Assembly: GCA_049517655.1 (NCBI GenBank)
Contig: JBEKRQ010000001.1
Location: 248,001 to 312,000 of the forward strand
Source: UBA11358 sp049517655
GTDB taxonomy: Bacteria > Verrucomicrobiota > Verrucomicrobiia > Limisphaerales > UBA11358
Length of the DNA: 64,000 nucleotides
Reading direction: 5' to 3'
Under the pieces are notes generated by a model. It did no database searches. It was given only the letters and a program-made list of their open reading frames with translations, and was not told the origin of the DNA. This document shows, in pieces, positions 51,956-59,755 of the stretch. Each line of letters opens with the position of its first letter. Position 1 is the first letter of the stretch. Position numbers and translations under genes: made by a program.

Positions 51956-53313
51956 ATTTACCAAACTATTTTCTCGCCGATCTGCCGCCGGAGGCGACCC
52001 TGTCGCCGGCGATGATCGCGGAGGCTTGTCAGACGCTCAAACGCAATCGTGAGCGCTATCTTACATCGCGTTCCACCAACAGTATGGTGAAAGTATTGAG
52101 TGAAGTGGCTGCAAACTGGCTTCAAGCCGGCGATCCGTTCCGAAAACTCGCGCTTGAACTGGGGCCGGCGAAAATGGGTTTTTCACGCGAAACACTGGCG
52201 AAGGGGCTGGACAATTTTTTCCGGCAACTCACACCTGATAATTTTAACATGCTGCTCGTCCAGGAGTTCGGTGATGCGAAACGGCTGGATGGGTTCTGCG
52301 CCGACGGCGAACATAATCGTATGCGCGCGGCAATGGCAATCGGACCGGAACTTCTCGTTCACATCACGGCGGGCAGTATTCCGAATCCGACGCTGACGGG
52401 CATCGTTTTTGGTTTGCTCGTGCGTTCGGCTCAATTTGTGAAATGCGCGAGCGGTGCATCATTCCTTCCGCGATTATTCGCACACTCGATTTACGATGCC
52501 GACCCCAAGTTGGGAGCGTGTTTGGAAATCGCCGGGTGGCGCGGGGGGAACGTGGATTTGGAGAATGTGTTGTTTGCGGAAGCCGATTGCGTGACGGCGA
52601 CCGGCAGTGACGAGACGCTCGCAGTCCTTCGCCCGCGTTTGCCGGTCAAAACCCGTTTTCTCGGCTATGGCCATCGTGTGAGTTTTGGTTTTGTGGCGCG
52701 CGAGGTTTTGTCGGACCCGGATGCGCGGCGCGTGGTGACGAATGCCGCGGAGGATGTGGTGGCGTGGAACCAACTCGGCTGTCTTTCGCCGCATGTGATT
52801 TACGTTCAATCAGGTGGCGAAATTTCCCCGGAAAAATTCGCCGAATGGCTCGCGGAGGAATTGGAGCAGCGCGAACAAACCGAACCGCGCGGTGAACTGG
52901 CGGCGGAACACGCAGCAGCCATTGCATCACGCCGTTCGATTTACGAAATCCGCGCGGCGCATTCGCCTGACGCCACGCGGCATTGGTGCAGCAAGGATTC
53001 GACGGCGTGGACGGTGATTTTTGAAGCGGACGCGCGCTTTCAAATGTCATGCCTGAACCGCTTCATTTATGTGAAGGGCGTGAAAGATTTGAACGAAATG
53101 CTGCAAAATACCGAGGTCGTGCGTGGCCACGTCTCAACCATCGGCATCACCGTGCCCGAAGAAAAGATACGCGAACTGGCGGAGCAACTGGCGCGTTGGG
53201 GCGCAACGCGGGTGTGTCCGCTCGGCCGGATGCAAAATCCGCCTTTGACGTGGCGGCACGATGGCCGGCCGGCGCTGGGTGATTTGGTAACGTGGACGGA
53301 CTTGGAAATGTAA
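51952..53313 (+). CDS. LuxC-like acyl-CoA/acyl-protein reductase
   Basis: A 453-residue aldehyde-dehydrogenase-type reductase of the LuxC family that reduces an activated fatty acyl group to aldehyde with NADPH. The active-site cysteine lies in WNQLGCLSPHVIYV (C277). Glycine-rich nucleotide-binding blocks (TAGSIPNPTLTGIVFGLLV) and the C-terminal family region CPLGRMQNPPLTWRHDGRPALGDLV are present. Paired with the luxE-like gene, it would form a fatty-acid reductase making long-chain aldehyde for a purpose unknown here. Confidence 0.88.
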   Translation: MNLPNYFLADLPPEATLSPAMIAEACQTLKRNRERYLTSRSTNSMVKVLSEVAANWLQAGDPFRKLALELGPAKMGFSRETLAKGLDNFFRQLTPDNFNMLLVQEFGDAKRLDGFCADGEHNRMRAAMAIGPELLVHITAGSIPNPTLTGIVFGLLVRSAQFVKCASGASFLPRLFAHSIYDADPKLGACLEIAGWRGGNVDLENVLFAEADCVTATGSDETLAVLRPRLPVKTRFLGYGHRVSFGFVAREVLSDPDARRVVTNAAEDVVAWNQLGCLSPHVIYVQSGGEISPEKFAEWLAEELEQREQTEPRGELAAEHAAAIASRRSIYEIRAAHSPDATRHWCSKDSTAWTVIFEADARFQMSCLNRFIYVKGVKDLNEMLQNTEVVRGHVSTIGITVPEEKIRELAEQLARWGATRVCPLGRMQNPPLTWRHDGRPALGDLVTWTDLEM

Positions 53314-53315
53314 TT

Positions 53316-53414
53316 AACCACGAATGAACACGAATCGACACGAATGTTTTGATGTAAATTTCATGAATTAGCGCACAAATTCTTATTCGTGTTTATTGGT
53401 GTAAATTCGTGGTT
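53316..53414. repeat. ACCACGAAT-type inverted repeat
   Basis: Two 30-bp arms (53316-53345 and 53385-53414) carry the CACGAATGRA word with a period of about ten bases and are imperfect inverse complements. The element fills the luxC-queD gap. It is a second copy of the repeat at 6706-6811. Confidence 0.85.
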
Positions 53415-53423
53415 GAAGTTTTT

Positions 53424-53786
53424 ATGAAAATGGAATTACGAAAGACATTTCAATTCGAGGCGGCGCATTTGCTGCCACGATTGCCGAAATCACACAAGTG
53501 CCGACGGTTGCACGGACACAGCTTCAAGGTGGAAGTTGCGGTTGCAGGCGAATGCGACCCCAAACTCGACTGGCTGATGGATTACGCCGACATTACGGCG
53601 GCGTTCAATCCGATTTGGGAAAAGATTGATCATCACTATCTCAACGAAATTCCCGGACTGAAAAATCCGACTAGTGAAAACATCGCGGTCTGGATTTGGA
53701 CGAAGTTGAAGCCGAAACTGCCGTTGCTCATGGAAGTTGTTGTGGCCGAAACCTGCACAGCACGATGTGTTTATCGTGGTGAATAA
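53424..53786 (+). CDS. queD: 6-carboxytetrahydropterin synthase
   Basis: A QueD/6-pyruvoyl-tetrahydropterin synthase-like enzyme of 120 residues, in the pathway to queuosine and other deazaguanines. The zinc histidines H15, H30 and H32 (LHGHSF) and the catalytic cysteine C26 (KSHKCRRLHGHSF) are visible, with PTSENIAVWIW and the terminal VVVAETCTARCVY. The ATG at 53424 is chosen because upstream codons fall in the inverted repeat. Confidence 0.93.
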   Translation: MKMELRKTFQFEAAHLLPRLPKSHKCRRLHGHSFKVEVAVAGECDPKLDWLMDYADITAAFNPIWEKIDHHYLNEIPGLKNPTSENIAVWIWTKLKPKLPLLMEVVVAETCTARCVYRGE

Positions 53787-53797
53787 AGCCGCCTGAC

Positions 53798-54367
53798 ATG
53801 GTTGACATTACCAAAGTCACGAATTTCAAGCGCACACAAGCCGAATTGGAAGAATTTTGGCTTGTGGCAATTTGCGTTGCCGGAAAGAACGGAACCACAC
53901 AGGCGCGGAAAGTTCACGATTTTTTGGACGGACTGAACGGCAACACGCCATTTCAGAAGATTCAGAAGTTGGATGAAGCTGGCAAGCTATTAAAGCGATT
54001 ACAGACTGTCAAAATGGGGCAATACAATCGGATTAAAAAAGCGTTTCGGGAAAGCCTTCACTTGGACTTGAGGAAATGCACTTTGGACGATTTGACTGGC
54101 ATTTCTGGCGTTGGCGGCAAAACGTCTCGATTCTTTTTGCTCCATTCACGTGCCGACTGTGAGCACGTCGTTTTGGACACGCATATTTTACGATTCTTGC
54201 GTGAAAAGTGCGGCTTAAAGAAAATTCCTAAATCCACTCCATCAAGCCCGAAACAATATGCCGCGATTGAAGTTAAGGCACGAAAAGCAATCCGCGCCAA
54301 GTTTCCGAAAGATTCAATGGCCGATGCAGACTTAAAGATATGGCTTACCATGTCTGGCCGCGCCTGA
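53798..54367 (+). CDS. HhH-GPD-type DNA glycosylase-like protein without an iron-sulfur cluster
   Basis: A 189-residue protein with the hairpin and catalytic core of the endonuclease III superfamily: LTGISGVGGKTSRFFLLHS (K108) and VVLDTHILRFLR (D127), the usual Lys/Asp pair. The C-terminal cysteine cluster of Nth/MutY is missing and there are no extra domains. It would remove or nick damaged or modified bases; the substrate is unknown. It starts 11 bp after queD, so the two may be co-transcribed; whether they share a function is not known. Confidence 0.7.
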   Translation: MVDITKVTNFKRTQAELEEFWLVAICVAGKNGTTQARKVHDFLDGLNGNTPFQKIQKLDEAGKLLKRLQTVKMGQYNRIKKAFRESLHLDLRKCTLDDLTGISGVGGKTSRFFLLHSRADCEHVVLDTHILRFLREKCGLKKIPKSTPSSPKQYAAIEVKARKAIRAKFPKDSMADADLKIWLTMSGRA

Positions 54368-54466
54368 TAAAACAACGAATTCTTCCTGCGCGAAGACGCA
54401 CTAAACGCCTGTAAATCCGCAAAAACTTTTGTGTCCTTTGTGCTTTTTTGCGGCTAATCTTTTCCA

Positions 54467-55429
54467 ATGAAGCCGTTGACTTCCTACACTTGCAAGCTGA
54501 CCGACGAACAGGCGTCGGCGCTCGAAACCGCCTTGAGTTCGCGCGGCTTCAAATTTCGCGCGGTGCCGTATGCGCGGTTCGCCGGTGAAAAGGACAAAAT
54601 CGGCGTGGTGTTTTACGAGAGCGGTAAATTGGTGGTGCAGGGGAAGGGCACGCAGGAATTCATCGAGTTCGTGCTGGAGCCGGAAGTTTTGAAACTGGCG
54701 CGGCTGGGTTATGAAACGGTTTTAAATCCTGATTTGCTGTTGCCGCGAATTGGCGTGGATGAAAGCGGCAAGGGCGATTTCTTCGGGCCGCTGTGCGTGG
54801 CCGGAGTTTATGTGAACGAGAGCGTCGTCAAGGCGTGGCAGGACAAGGGCATCCGCGATTCAAAAAACATTTCGAGCGACAAAAAAATCGGTGAGTTGGC
54901 AAAACTGATTCGCAAAACTTCCGGTTGCGTGATGGATGTCGTCACGATTGGCAACGAGGCTTACAACCGGCTTTATGCTAGGATGAAAAATGTGAATGCG
55001 ATTCTAGCATGGGGCCATGCGCGCGTGATTGAAAACCTCATGGGCCAGCGGCATCAAATGAATCCCGCGCCTGTGAAAGCCATCAGCGACCAGTTCGCGT
55101 CGAACAAGGAAGTTGTGGCGAAAGCGCTGATGTCGTTGGGACGGGAAATTGAATTGGTTCAGCGTCATCGTGCGGAGGAAGATTTGTCGGTGGCGGCGGC
55201 TTCGATTCTGGCGCGGGACGAATTCGTGAAAGGTCTGGCGAAACTGGAAAAACAATTTGCAATGAAATTGCCAAAAGGCGCATCGGCAGCGGTGGATGCG
55301 GCGGCGAAAAAAATTGTGGAAGAGCGGGGCGCGGAAAGTTTGCCAAAAATTGCCAAGGTGCATTTCCGCACGGCGTTTCGTGCGCAAGGCCTGCCGGAAC
55401 CGCCGAAAAAGGAATGGCGGTGTGGCTAA
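54467..55429 (+). CDS. rnhC: ribonuclease HIII
   Basis: Degrades RNA in RNA-DNA hybrids. The 320-residue protein has an N-terminal substrate-binding domain (about 95 residues), then RIGVDESGKGDFFGPL, the DEDD-type core of RNase HII/HIII; RDSKNISSDKKI and the later VAAASILARDEFV are present. The first residues of a downstream rluA-like frame start inside its stop (GTGGCTAA). Length is normal. Confidence 0.93.
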   Translation: MKPLTSYTCKLTDEQASALETALSSRGFKFRAVPYARFAGEKDKIGVVFYESGKLVVQGKGTQEFIEFVLEPEVLKLARLGYETVLNPDLLLPRIGVDESGKGDFFGPLCVAGVYVNESVVKAWQDKGIRDSKNISSDKKIGELAKLIRKTSGCVMDVVTIGNEAYNRLYARMKNVNAILAWGHARVIENLMGQRHQMNPAPVKAISDQFASNKEVVAKALMSLGREIELVQRHRAEEDLSVAAASILARDEFVKGLAKLEKQFAMKLPKGASAAVDAAAKKIVEERGAESLPKIAKVHFRTAFRAQGLPEPPKKEWRCG

Positions 55430-55505
55430 ACCAAACTGCATCGAATTACCGGACTGCAAGCCGATTCCGATTCTTTACGAGGACCGCTCGGTCATTGCCG
55501 CGGAC
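55422..55505 (+). pseudogene. truncated 5' copy of the rluA-type gene
   Basis: A GTG overlapping the rnhC stop opens AKPNCIELPDCKPIPILYEDRS, the same N-terminus as the intact gene at 56016 (MARPNYIELPGCEPIPILYEDRS). The similarity runs for about 84 bases (about 84% identity over the first 69) and then stops. The hicBA pair lies between this fragment and the intact copy. The frame continues to a stop at 55568 as unrelated residues. Confidence 0.85.
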
Positions 55506-55545
55506 GCCACTTGCCGAAGCTGGGAAAAACCCGTATGGTATCCCC

Positions 55546-55758
55546 ATGAAATTCCGTGTGCATGTTGAGCCGGATGAGGACGGGGTGTTCGTGGCAGAAT
55601 GTCCGACTTTGCCCGGCTGCATTTCCCAAGGCCGCACCCGGCCCGAGGCGCTGGACAACATCAAGGACGCCATCGCCGGTTATCTGGCCAGCCTCGAAAA
55701 ACACGGTGAAGCCATTCCTTTGCCTGTCAACGAAGAGGTGGTTGAGGTGCCGGCATGA
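55546..55758 (+). CDS. hicB: HicB-family antitoxin
   Basis: A 70-residue HicB-like protein with the partial RNase H fold only: MKFRVHVEPDEDGVFVAECPTLPGCISQG, then RTRPEALDNIKDAIAGYL. It would neutralise HicA and repress the pair. No DNA-binding C-terminal domain is visible. Order hicB-hicA with a 4-bp overlap; this order, antitoxin first, is one of the known types. Confidence 0.85.
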   Translation: MKFRVHVEPDEDGVFVAECPTLPGCISQGRTRPEALDNIKDAIAGYLASLEKHGEAIPLPVNEEVVEVPA

Positions 55759-55976
55759 GCCGCTTGCCGGTGTGTTCCGGAGCGGATGCCGTGCGGGCGT
55801 TTTGTTGTCTGGGCTACGAGGTGGATCACCAGACCGGCAGCCACATTATTTTGCGTCATCCTTCCCAAAGGCGCTTAACAGTGCCCAACCATCGTGAACT
55901 GGCCAAGGGAACTTTGCGGGCTTTGATTCGTGAAGCCGGACTCACCAAGGAACAGTTCACGGATTTGCTGCATTGA
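55755..55976 (+). CDS. hicA: HicA-family mRNA interferase toxin
   Basis: A 73-residue HicA toxin, a dsRBD-like RNA-cleaving fold. The catalytic histidine is H30 in the motif GSHIILRH, and VPNHRELAKGTLRALIREAGL follows the family end pattern. The ATG overlaps the hicB stop (ATGA), giving translational coupling. The pair is wedged between rnhC and an intact copy of the rluA-type gene. Confidence 0.88.
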   Translation: MSRLPVCSGADAVRAFCCLGYEVDHQTGSHIILRHPSQRRLTVPNHRELAKGTLRALIREAGLTKEQFTDLLH

Positions 55977-56015
55977 TCCGACCGGAATTCACCGGAAGTC
56001 TTGCCGCATTACTGC

Positions 56016-56732
56016 ATGGCCCGACCCAATTACATCGAATTACCTGGCTGCGAGCCGATTCCGATTCTTTATGAGGACCGCTCGACGCTGGCGATTGACA
56101 AGCCGCGCGGCTGGATGCTCGCGCCGGTGGCGTGGCAGAACACGTCGCGCAATCTGCAGGCGGCCATTGAATCCTCCATCGCTGCGCGAGATTTCTGGGC
56201 GCGGTCGCGCGGACTGAAATTTCTTCGCCACGTTCATCGCCTCGACGCGGACACGAGCGGCATTTTGCTTTTTGCCAAAAGCCCCGGCGCGGTCAAAAGG
56301 TTTTTTGATTTGTTCGAGAACCGCAAAATAGAGAAGACGTATCTGGCCGTCGTCGTTGGCGAGCCGAAACAAAATGAATGGACGTGCGAACTCAAACTCG
56401 CGCCGGACAAAAAACGATTCAGAAAAATGAAAGTGAACGAGCGTTTTGGCAAAGAAGCCGAAACACATTTCAAACTTTTGAAGACGCGTGGAAAATATTC
56501 CCTGGTCGAAGCAAAACCTGTCACCGGTCGCACGCACCAGATTCGCGTGCATCTGGCTGAATCCGGCTGCCCGGTGGTGGGTGATGAGCTTTACGGACGG
56601 GAAGACAGCAAGCTGGAGTTGGGTTTGCGCGCGGTGCGATTGGCCTACACCGACCCATTTATAAAAAAGCGCGTGGAAATCCACGCGCCGACGGAAGAAT
56701 TTTTGAAGGAATACGGGTTTAAGAAAAGGTAG
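56016..56732 (+). CDS. RluA-family RNA pseudouridine synthase
   Basis: A 238-residue pseudouridine synthase of the RluA/RsuA-like superfamily. The catalytic block FLRHVHRLDADTSGILLFAKS (Asp in HRLDADTSG) and the later VTGRTHQIRVHLAESGCPVVGDELYG are diagnostic. No S4 domain is present. The specific site modified is unknown. The ATG at 56016 is preferred over the TTG at 56001. The stop lies inside a palindromic repeat. A truncated duplicate of its 5' end is 0.6 kb upstream. Confidence 0.9.
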   Translation: MARPNYIELPGCEPIPILYEDRSTLAIDKPRGWMLAPVAWQNTSRNLQAAIESSIAARDFWARSRGLKFLRHVHRLDADTSGILLFAKSPGAVKRFFDLFENRKIEKTYLAVVVGEPKQNEWTCELKLAPDKKRFRKMKVNERFGKEAETHFKLLKTRGKYSLVEAKPVTGRTHQIRVHLAESGCPVVGDELYGREDSKLELGLRAVRLAYTDPFIKKRVEIHAPTEEFLKEYGFKKR

Positions 56733-56803
56733 GGGGCATCTCGCCGGGATGCCCATTTAGGAGGCGGAACTTCCGCCTGTCGCCTCGGCGAGGCGACCCT
56801 ACC
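56728..56803. repeat. GGTAGGG-type palindromic element
   Basis: GGTAGGG and CCCTACC enclose three hairpins: GGGCATC/GATGCCC, AGGCGGAA/TTCCGCCT and GTCGCCT/AGGCGAC. It provides the TAG stop of the rluA-type gene and lies between it and the convergent redoxin gene. The same architecture lies within the luxE-like gene at 51650-51710. Confidence 0.85.
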
Positions 56804-56811
56804 ATATATTA

Positions 56812-57408
56812 TTAATCCGCGTATTTGACACTACAGCCATAAGGTTTCGTTTGAGAGACTTCAATGGGTTTACCGGCAAGCAAATCATCCACGGCTTCAC
56901 GGACGTAATTACGGGCTGTTTTAGGATCGTGTATCGGATCGGGTTTGTTGTCGATTGCGCCCGCGTAAACCAAGATGCCGTTTTTATCAATGACGAACAT
57001 GTCCGGCGTGGTTTTCATGCCGTAAAGATGACCCACTGCGCCGGAATTGTCGTCGAGCCATGCCGTCGCGATTATTTTCTTGTCGGCCCATTCCTTTTTG
57101 GCCTGCTCTGGTGTGCGATAGCTGGGATGTTTTGGGTTCACGGAATTGACAATCAGCCATACCACACCCTTGGCCGCCAAGTCGCTTTGCAATGCCTGCA
57201 TTGCACCGGTTCGGTATTGATTGTTACAGAACGGGCAATCGGAATTGTAAGATTCCAACACGACAATCTTGCCCTTGTAATCGATCAATTTGACGGTCTT
57301 GCCGTTGATATCCGTGGCCGTGAAATCCGGGGCGGGTTTACCGATGTCCAACGCCATTGCGCTGACTGCCAATGCCATTCCGGTCAATAAAACAAATAAT
57401 TTTTTCAT
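56812..57408 (-). CDS. secreted thioredoxin-like redoxin
   Basis: A 198-residue AhpC/TSA-type redoxin. The ATG at 57408 gives a signal peptide (about 20 residues, ending in AMAL). The core begins GKPAPDFTATDINGKTV with a CxxC (C58, C61 in SDCPFC) in place of a single peroxidatic Cys, and continues to GMKTTPDMFVIDKNGILVYAG. A C-terminal tail has one more Cys (YGCSVKYAD). Probably a periplasmic thiol-disulfide or peroxidase-like protein. The dsbD-like gene, transcribed in the same direction 60 bp upstream, fits a redox unit. Confidence 0.85.
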   Translation of the reverse strand: MKKLFVLLTGMALAVSAMALDIGKPAPDFTATDINGKTVKLIDYKGKIVVLESYNSDCPFCNNQYRTGAMQALQSDLAAKGVVWLIVNSVNPKHPSYRTPEQAKKEWADKKIIATAWLDDNSGAVGHLYGMKTTPDMFVIDKNGILVYAGAIDNKPDPIHDPKTARNYVREAVDDLLAGKPIEVSQTKPYGCSVKYAD

Positions 57409-57469
57409 AGGTTCAGAAATGTTAATTATTTGATTAAGTGACACGAATCTACCCGATGTCGTTCAAAAG

Positions 57470-59644
57470 TCAACGGGCCGCGCGGTCGAGGGCATTCAGC
57501 ACAATGCCCGGTGTCAGAATTTCCGGCAGCACGATTGTCGGTGCATCGGCGTTTTTCGGGTAAACTAAAACCAGCGGCACACCTGCGCGGTCATAGCGGT
57601 TCAGTTCCGCCGTGATGGCGTCGGGGAAATGCGTGTAATCGCCCAGCAACGTGATGGCGTTGATTTCCTTCAGTTTTGAGCGCACGGGCGAAATTTCGAT
57701 GCTGGTTTTTTTGTTCACCTGGCAAGTGAGGCACCAGTCGGCGGTAAAATCCACGAGCACCGGATGTCCTTCGCTGCGCGCTTTCGCCACTGCTTCAGGA
57801 CTCCATCGCTGCCAATCAATGCCATCCGGCGAGTTTATTAGAGGTCCCGTTGTATCTTCGACGGCAATAGGCGCGCGCCAATCCAGCCGGCTTTCCAAGG
57901 CATAAACATAACCGCCAATCAACAAAATCAGGACAATTACCGACGCCAATCCGCGCCGCACCCGGCCGCGTTGGACGAACTCGCCAAAAATCCACGCGGC
58001 GAGCGCGACGAGCACGAGAAAAACACCGAGCCATAGAACACGTTTGCCGTAGTCACCGTAAGCCAGATTGAACAGCCAGACTGCCGTTGCCAGCATCGGG
58101 AAGCCCATCACAATTTTGAATTTCTCCATCCACGCGCCCGGCTTCGGCAAGAACTTCAACCACGCCGGATTCCAGCTCAATAGAACATACGGTGTAGCGA
58201 GGCCGGTGCCGACGGCCAGAAACATCAGCACAATGACCGGCGCGCTTTGCGCGAAAGCAAATCCCAGCGCAACGCTCAAAAATGGGGCGGTGCAAGGCGT
58301 TGCCAAAGCGGTTGCCAGCACACCGTTGAAAAATGCGCCCGCCACGCCGTGCTTCGATGCAAGTTCGCCCGCGGCATTCAGCGCACGTCCGCCCAATGAA
58401 ACTTCAAACACGCCGAACAAATTCAACGCCACGAGCGTGACGAGTGTTGTAAGACAGACGACAAAAACCGGGCTGCCGAATTGCATTCCCCAACCAGCCT
58501 TGTGTCCGGCGGCTTTGATGCCGATGACGATGGCCGCGAGCGCGAGGAACGACACCAGCACGCCGAGTGCATAGACGAGACCGAGTTTGCGCACGCGACG
58601 CGGCTCGCTTCTGGCTTCGCCGACGAAGCCGAGAATTTTCAGCGCGATGACCGGCAGCACACACGGCATGATGTTGAGAATCAATCCGCCGATAAAGGCG
58701 TAGAGCAGCATTCGCCACAGCGACTGCGAAAGTAGCGCAGGCGTCTCGCCTGCCCGGGCAGGCAGGATGCCTGTCCCGCTTTCCCGCGATGTTTGCGATG
58801 AAATCGTTTCACCGGCTGGAGGTCGTTCGCTGACGAGCAATTTGACTTCAAAGCCGGTTCGTAGATTGCCGGTTTCTGTGACAATCACGCCGCTGATTTC
58901 TCCTGGCCAATCGCCGGAGAATTTTTTAACGAATTTATTTACTATGGTTGAGTTACTATATTCGTCGAAAGTTGATTTGGTTTTGGGTTGAATTTCAAAA
59001 TCGTCGCTTGCATCTGGGAAAAAGTCCACAGCGCCGGACTTGGGAGGCTTGATTTGGATTAAGAGTGATCTTGGATTGGCGTTTGTTGAATCATACCACC
59101 GTGCGTAGACGGTTAAATTCGTGGCCGATTTTGGAACTTTATTTTGCCAGAATTCAATTGTCGCGGCATCGGCTGAAGCTTTGGTTTGGTCGCCGATATT
59201 GAGCGTGGTCTCAACGGTCGCCTTGCCCGGGATGCACGCTTTCTTGCATTCGAGCCACGAGACGTCAGCCTTCAAATCAAGCGGACCGGGCTTCAAATCG
59301 TTGGCGAGCCTGAGCGGCACCAGAAGGACGACCTCATCATTGTAACCGTAAGTGGTGACCTCGGCGGGCGGCAGTTTTTCCGGCAACGGCCATTGGATTT
59401 CGCCGGCGGTGACGCCGGGTGGCAATTGCCACTGGATTTTGGTGGCCATGCCGGCGGCACCGGGATTTTTCCAATACGTATGCCAGCCTGATTCCATTTT
59501 CAAATCCACGCCGGCCCAAATCGTGTCGCCGGGTCGCGCGATGTCGGCGGACAAAATCAGCTGCGCCTGCGTGTGCGCGGCGTGGGCAAAATTTCCGGCA
59601 AGGCCAAGAAAAATTACGATGAGCAGATTCGAAAAAGCTCGCAC
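57470..59644 (-). CDS. DsbD/ScsB-type thiol:disulfide interchange protein
   Basis: A 724-residue electron relay that brings reducing power from the cytoplasm to the periplasm. A signal peptide is followed by an N-terminal beta domain of ScsB type (WLECKKACIPGKA), a set of about eight membrane helices (including PCVLPVIALKILGFV and CTAPFLSVALGFA), and a C-terminal thioredoxin domain with CLTC (ADWCLTCQ). Residues about 287-304 (SRESGTGILPARAGETPAL) are an insertion between the beta domain and the first helix, encoded by a palindromic repeat. A redoxin that could receive electrons is 60 bp downstream. Confidence 0.92.
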   Translation of the reverse strand: MRAFSNLLIVIFLGLAGNFAHAAHTQAQLILSADIARPGDTIWAGVDLKMESGWHTYWKNPGAAGMATKIQWQLPPGVTAGEIQWPLPEKLPPAEVTTYGYNDEVVLLVPLRLANDLKPGPLDLKADVSWLECKKACIPGKATVETTLNIGDQTKASADAATIEFWQNKVPKSATNLTVYARWYDSTNANPRSLLIQIKPPKSGAVDFFPDASDDFEIQPKTKSTFDEYSNSTIVNKFVKKFSGDWPGEISGVIVTETGNLRTGFEVKLLVSERPPAGETISSQTSRESGTGILPARAGETPALLSQSLWRMLLYAFIGGLILNIMPCVLPVIALKILGFVGEARSEPRRVRKLGLVYALGVLVSFLALAAIVIGIKAAGHKAGWGMQFGSPVFVVCLTTLVTLVALNLFGVFEVSLGGRALNAAGELASKHGVAGAFFNGVLATALATPCTAPFLSVALGFAFAQSAPVIVLMFLAVGTGLATPYVLLSWNPAWLKFLPKPGAWMEKFKIVMGFPMLATAVWLFNLAYGDYGKRVLWLGVFLVLVALAAWIFGEFVQRGRVRRGLASVIVLILLIGGYVYALESRLDWRAPIAVEDTTGPLINSPDGIDWQRWSPEAVAKARSEGHPVLVDFTADWCLTCQVNKKTSIEISPVRSKLKEINAITLLGDYTHFPDAITAELNRYDRAGVPLVLVYPKNADAPTIVLPEILTPGIVLNALDRAAR
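58733..58785. repeat. in-frame GCAGGCG-type hairpin element in the dsbD-like gene
   Basis: GCAGGCG/CGCCTGC (58738-58754) and GGCAGGCA/TGCCTGTC (about 58757-58778) are two adjacent hairpins. The left part matches 12994-13015 (intergenic) at roughly 22 of 26 bases. It encodes the RESGTGILPARAGET stretch and keeps the frame. Confidence 0.85.
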
Positions 59645-59755
59645 AGGGATATAGTTGCACGAAAATGGGGAAAATTAGAATATTTTTTCACAATTATGAC
59701 GAAGCGCTTGTCCTAATTAAAAATCCGCCTGAACGAAATAGATTAACAAGTAACG

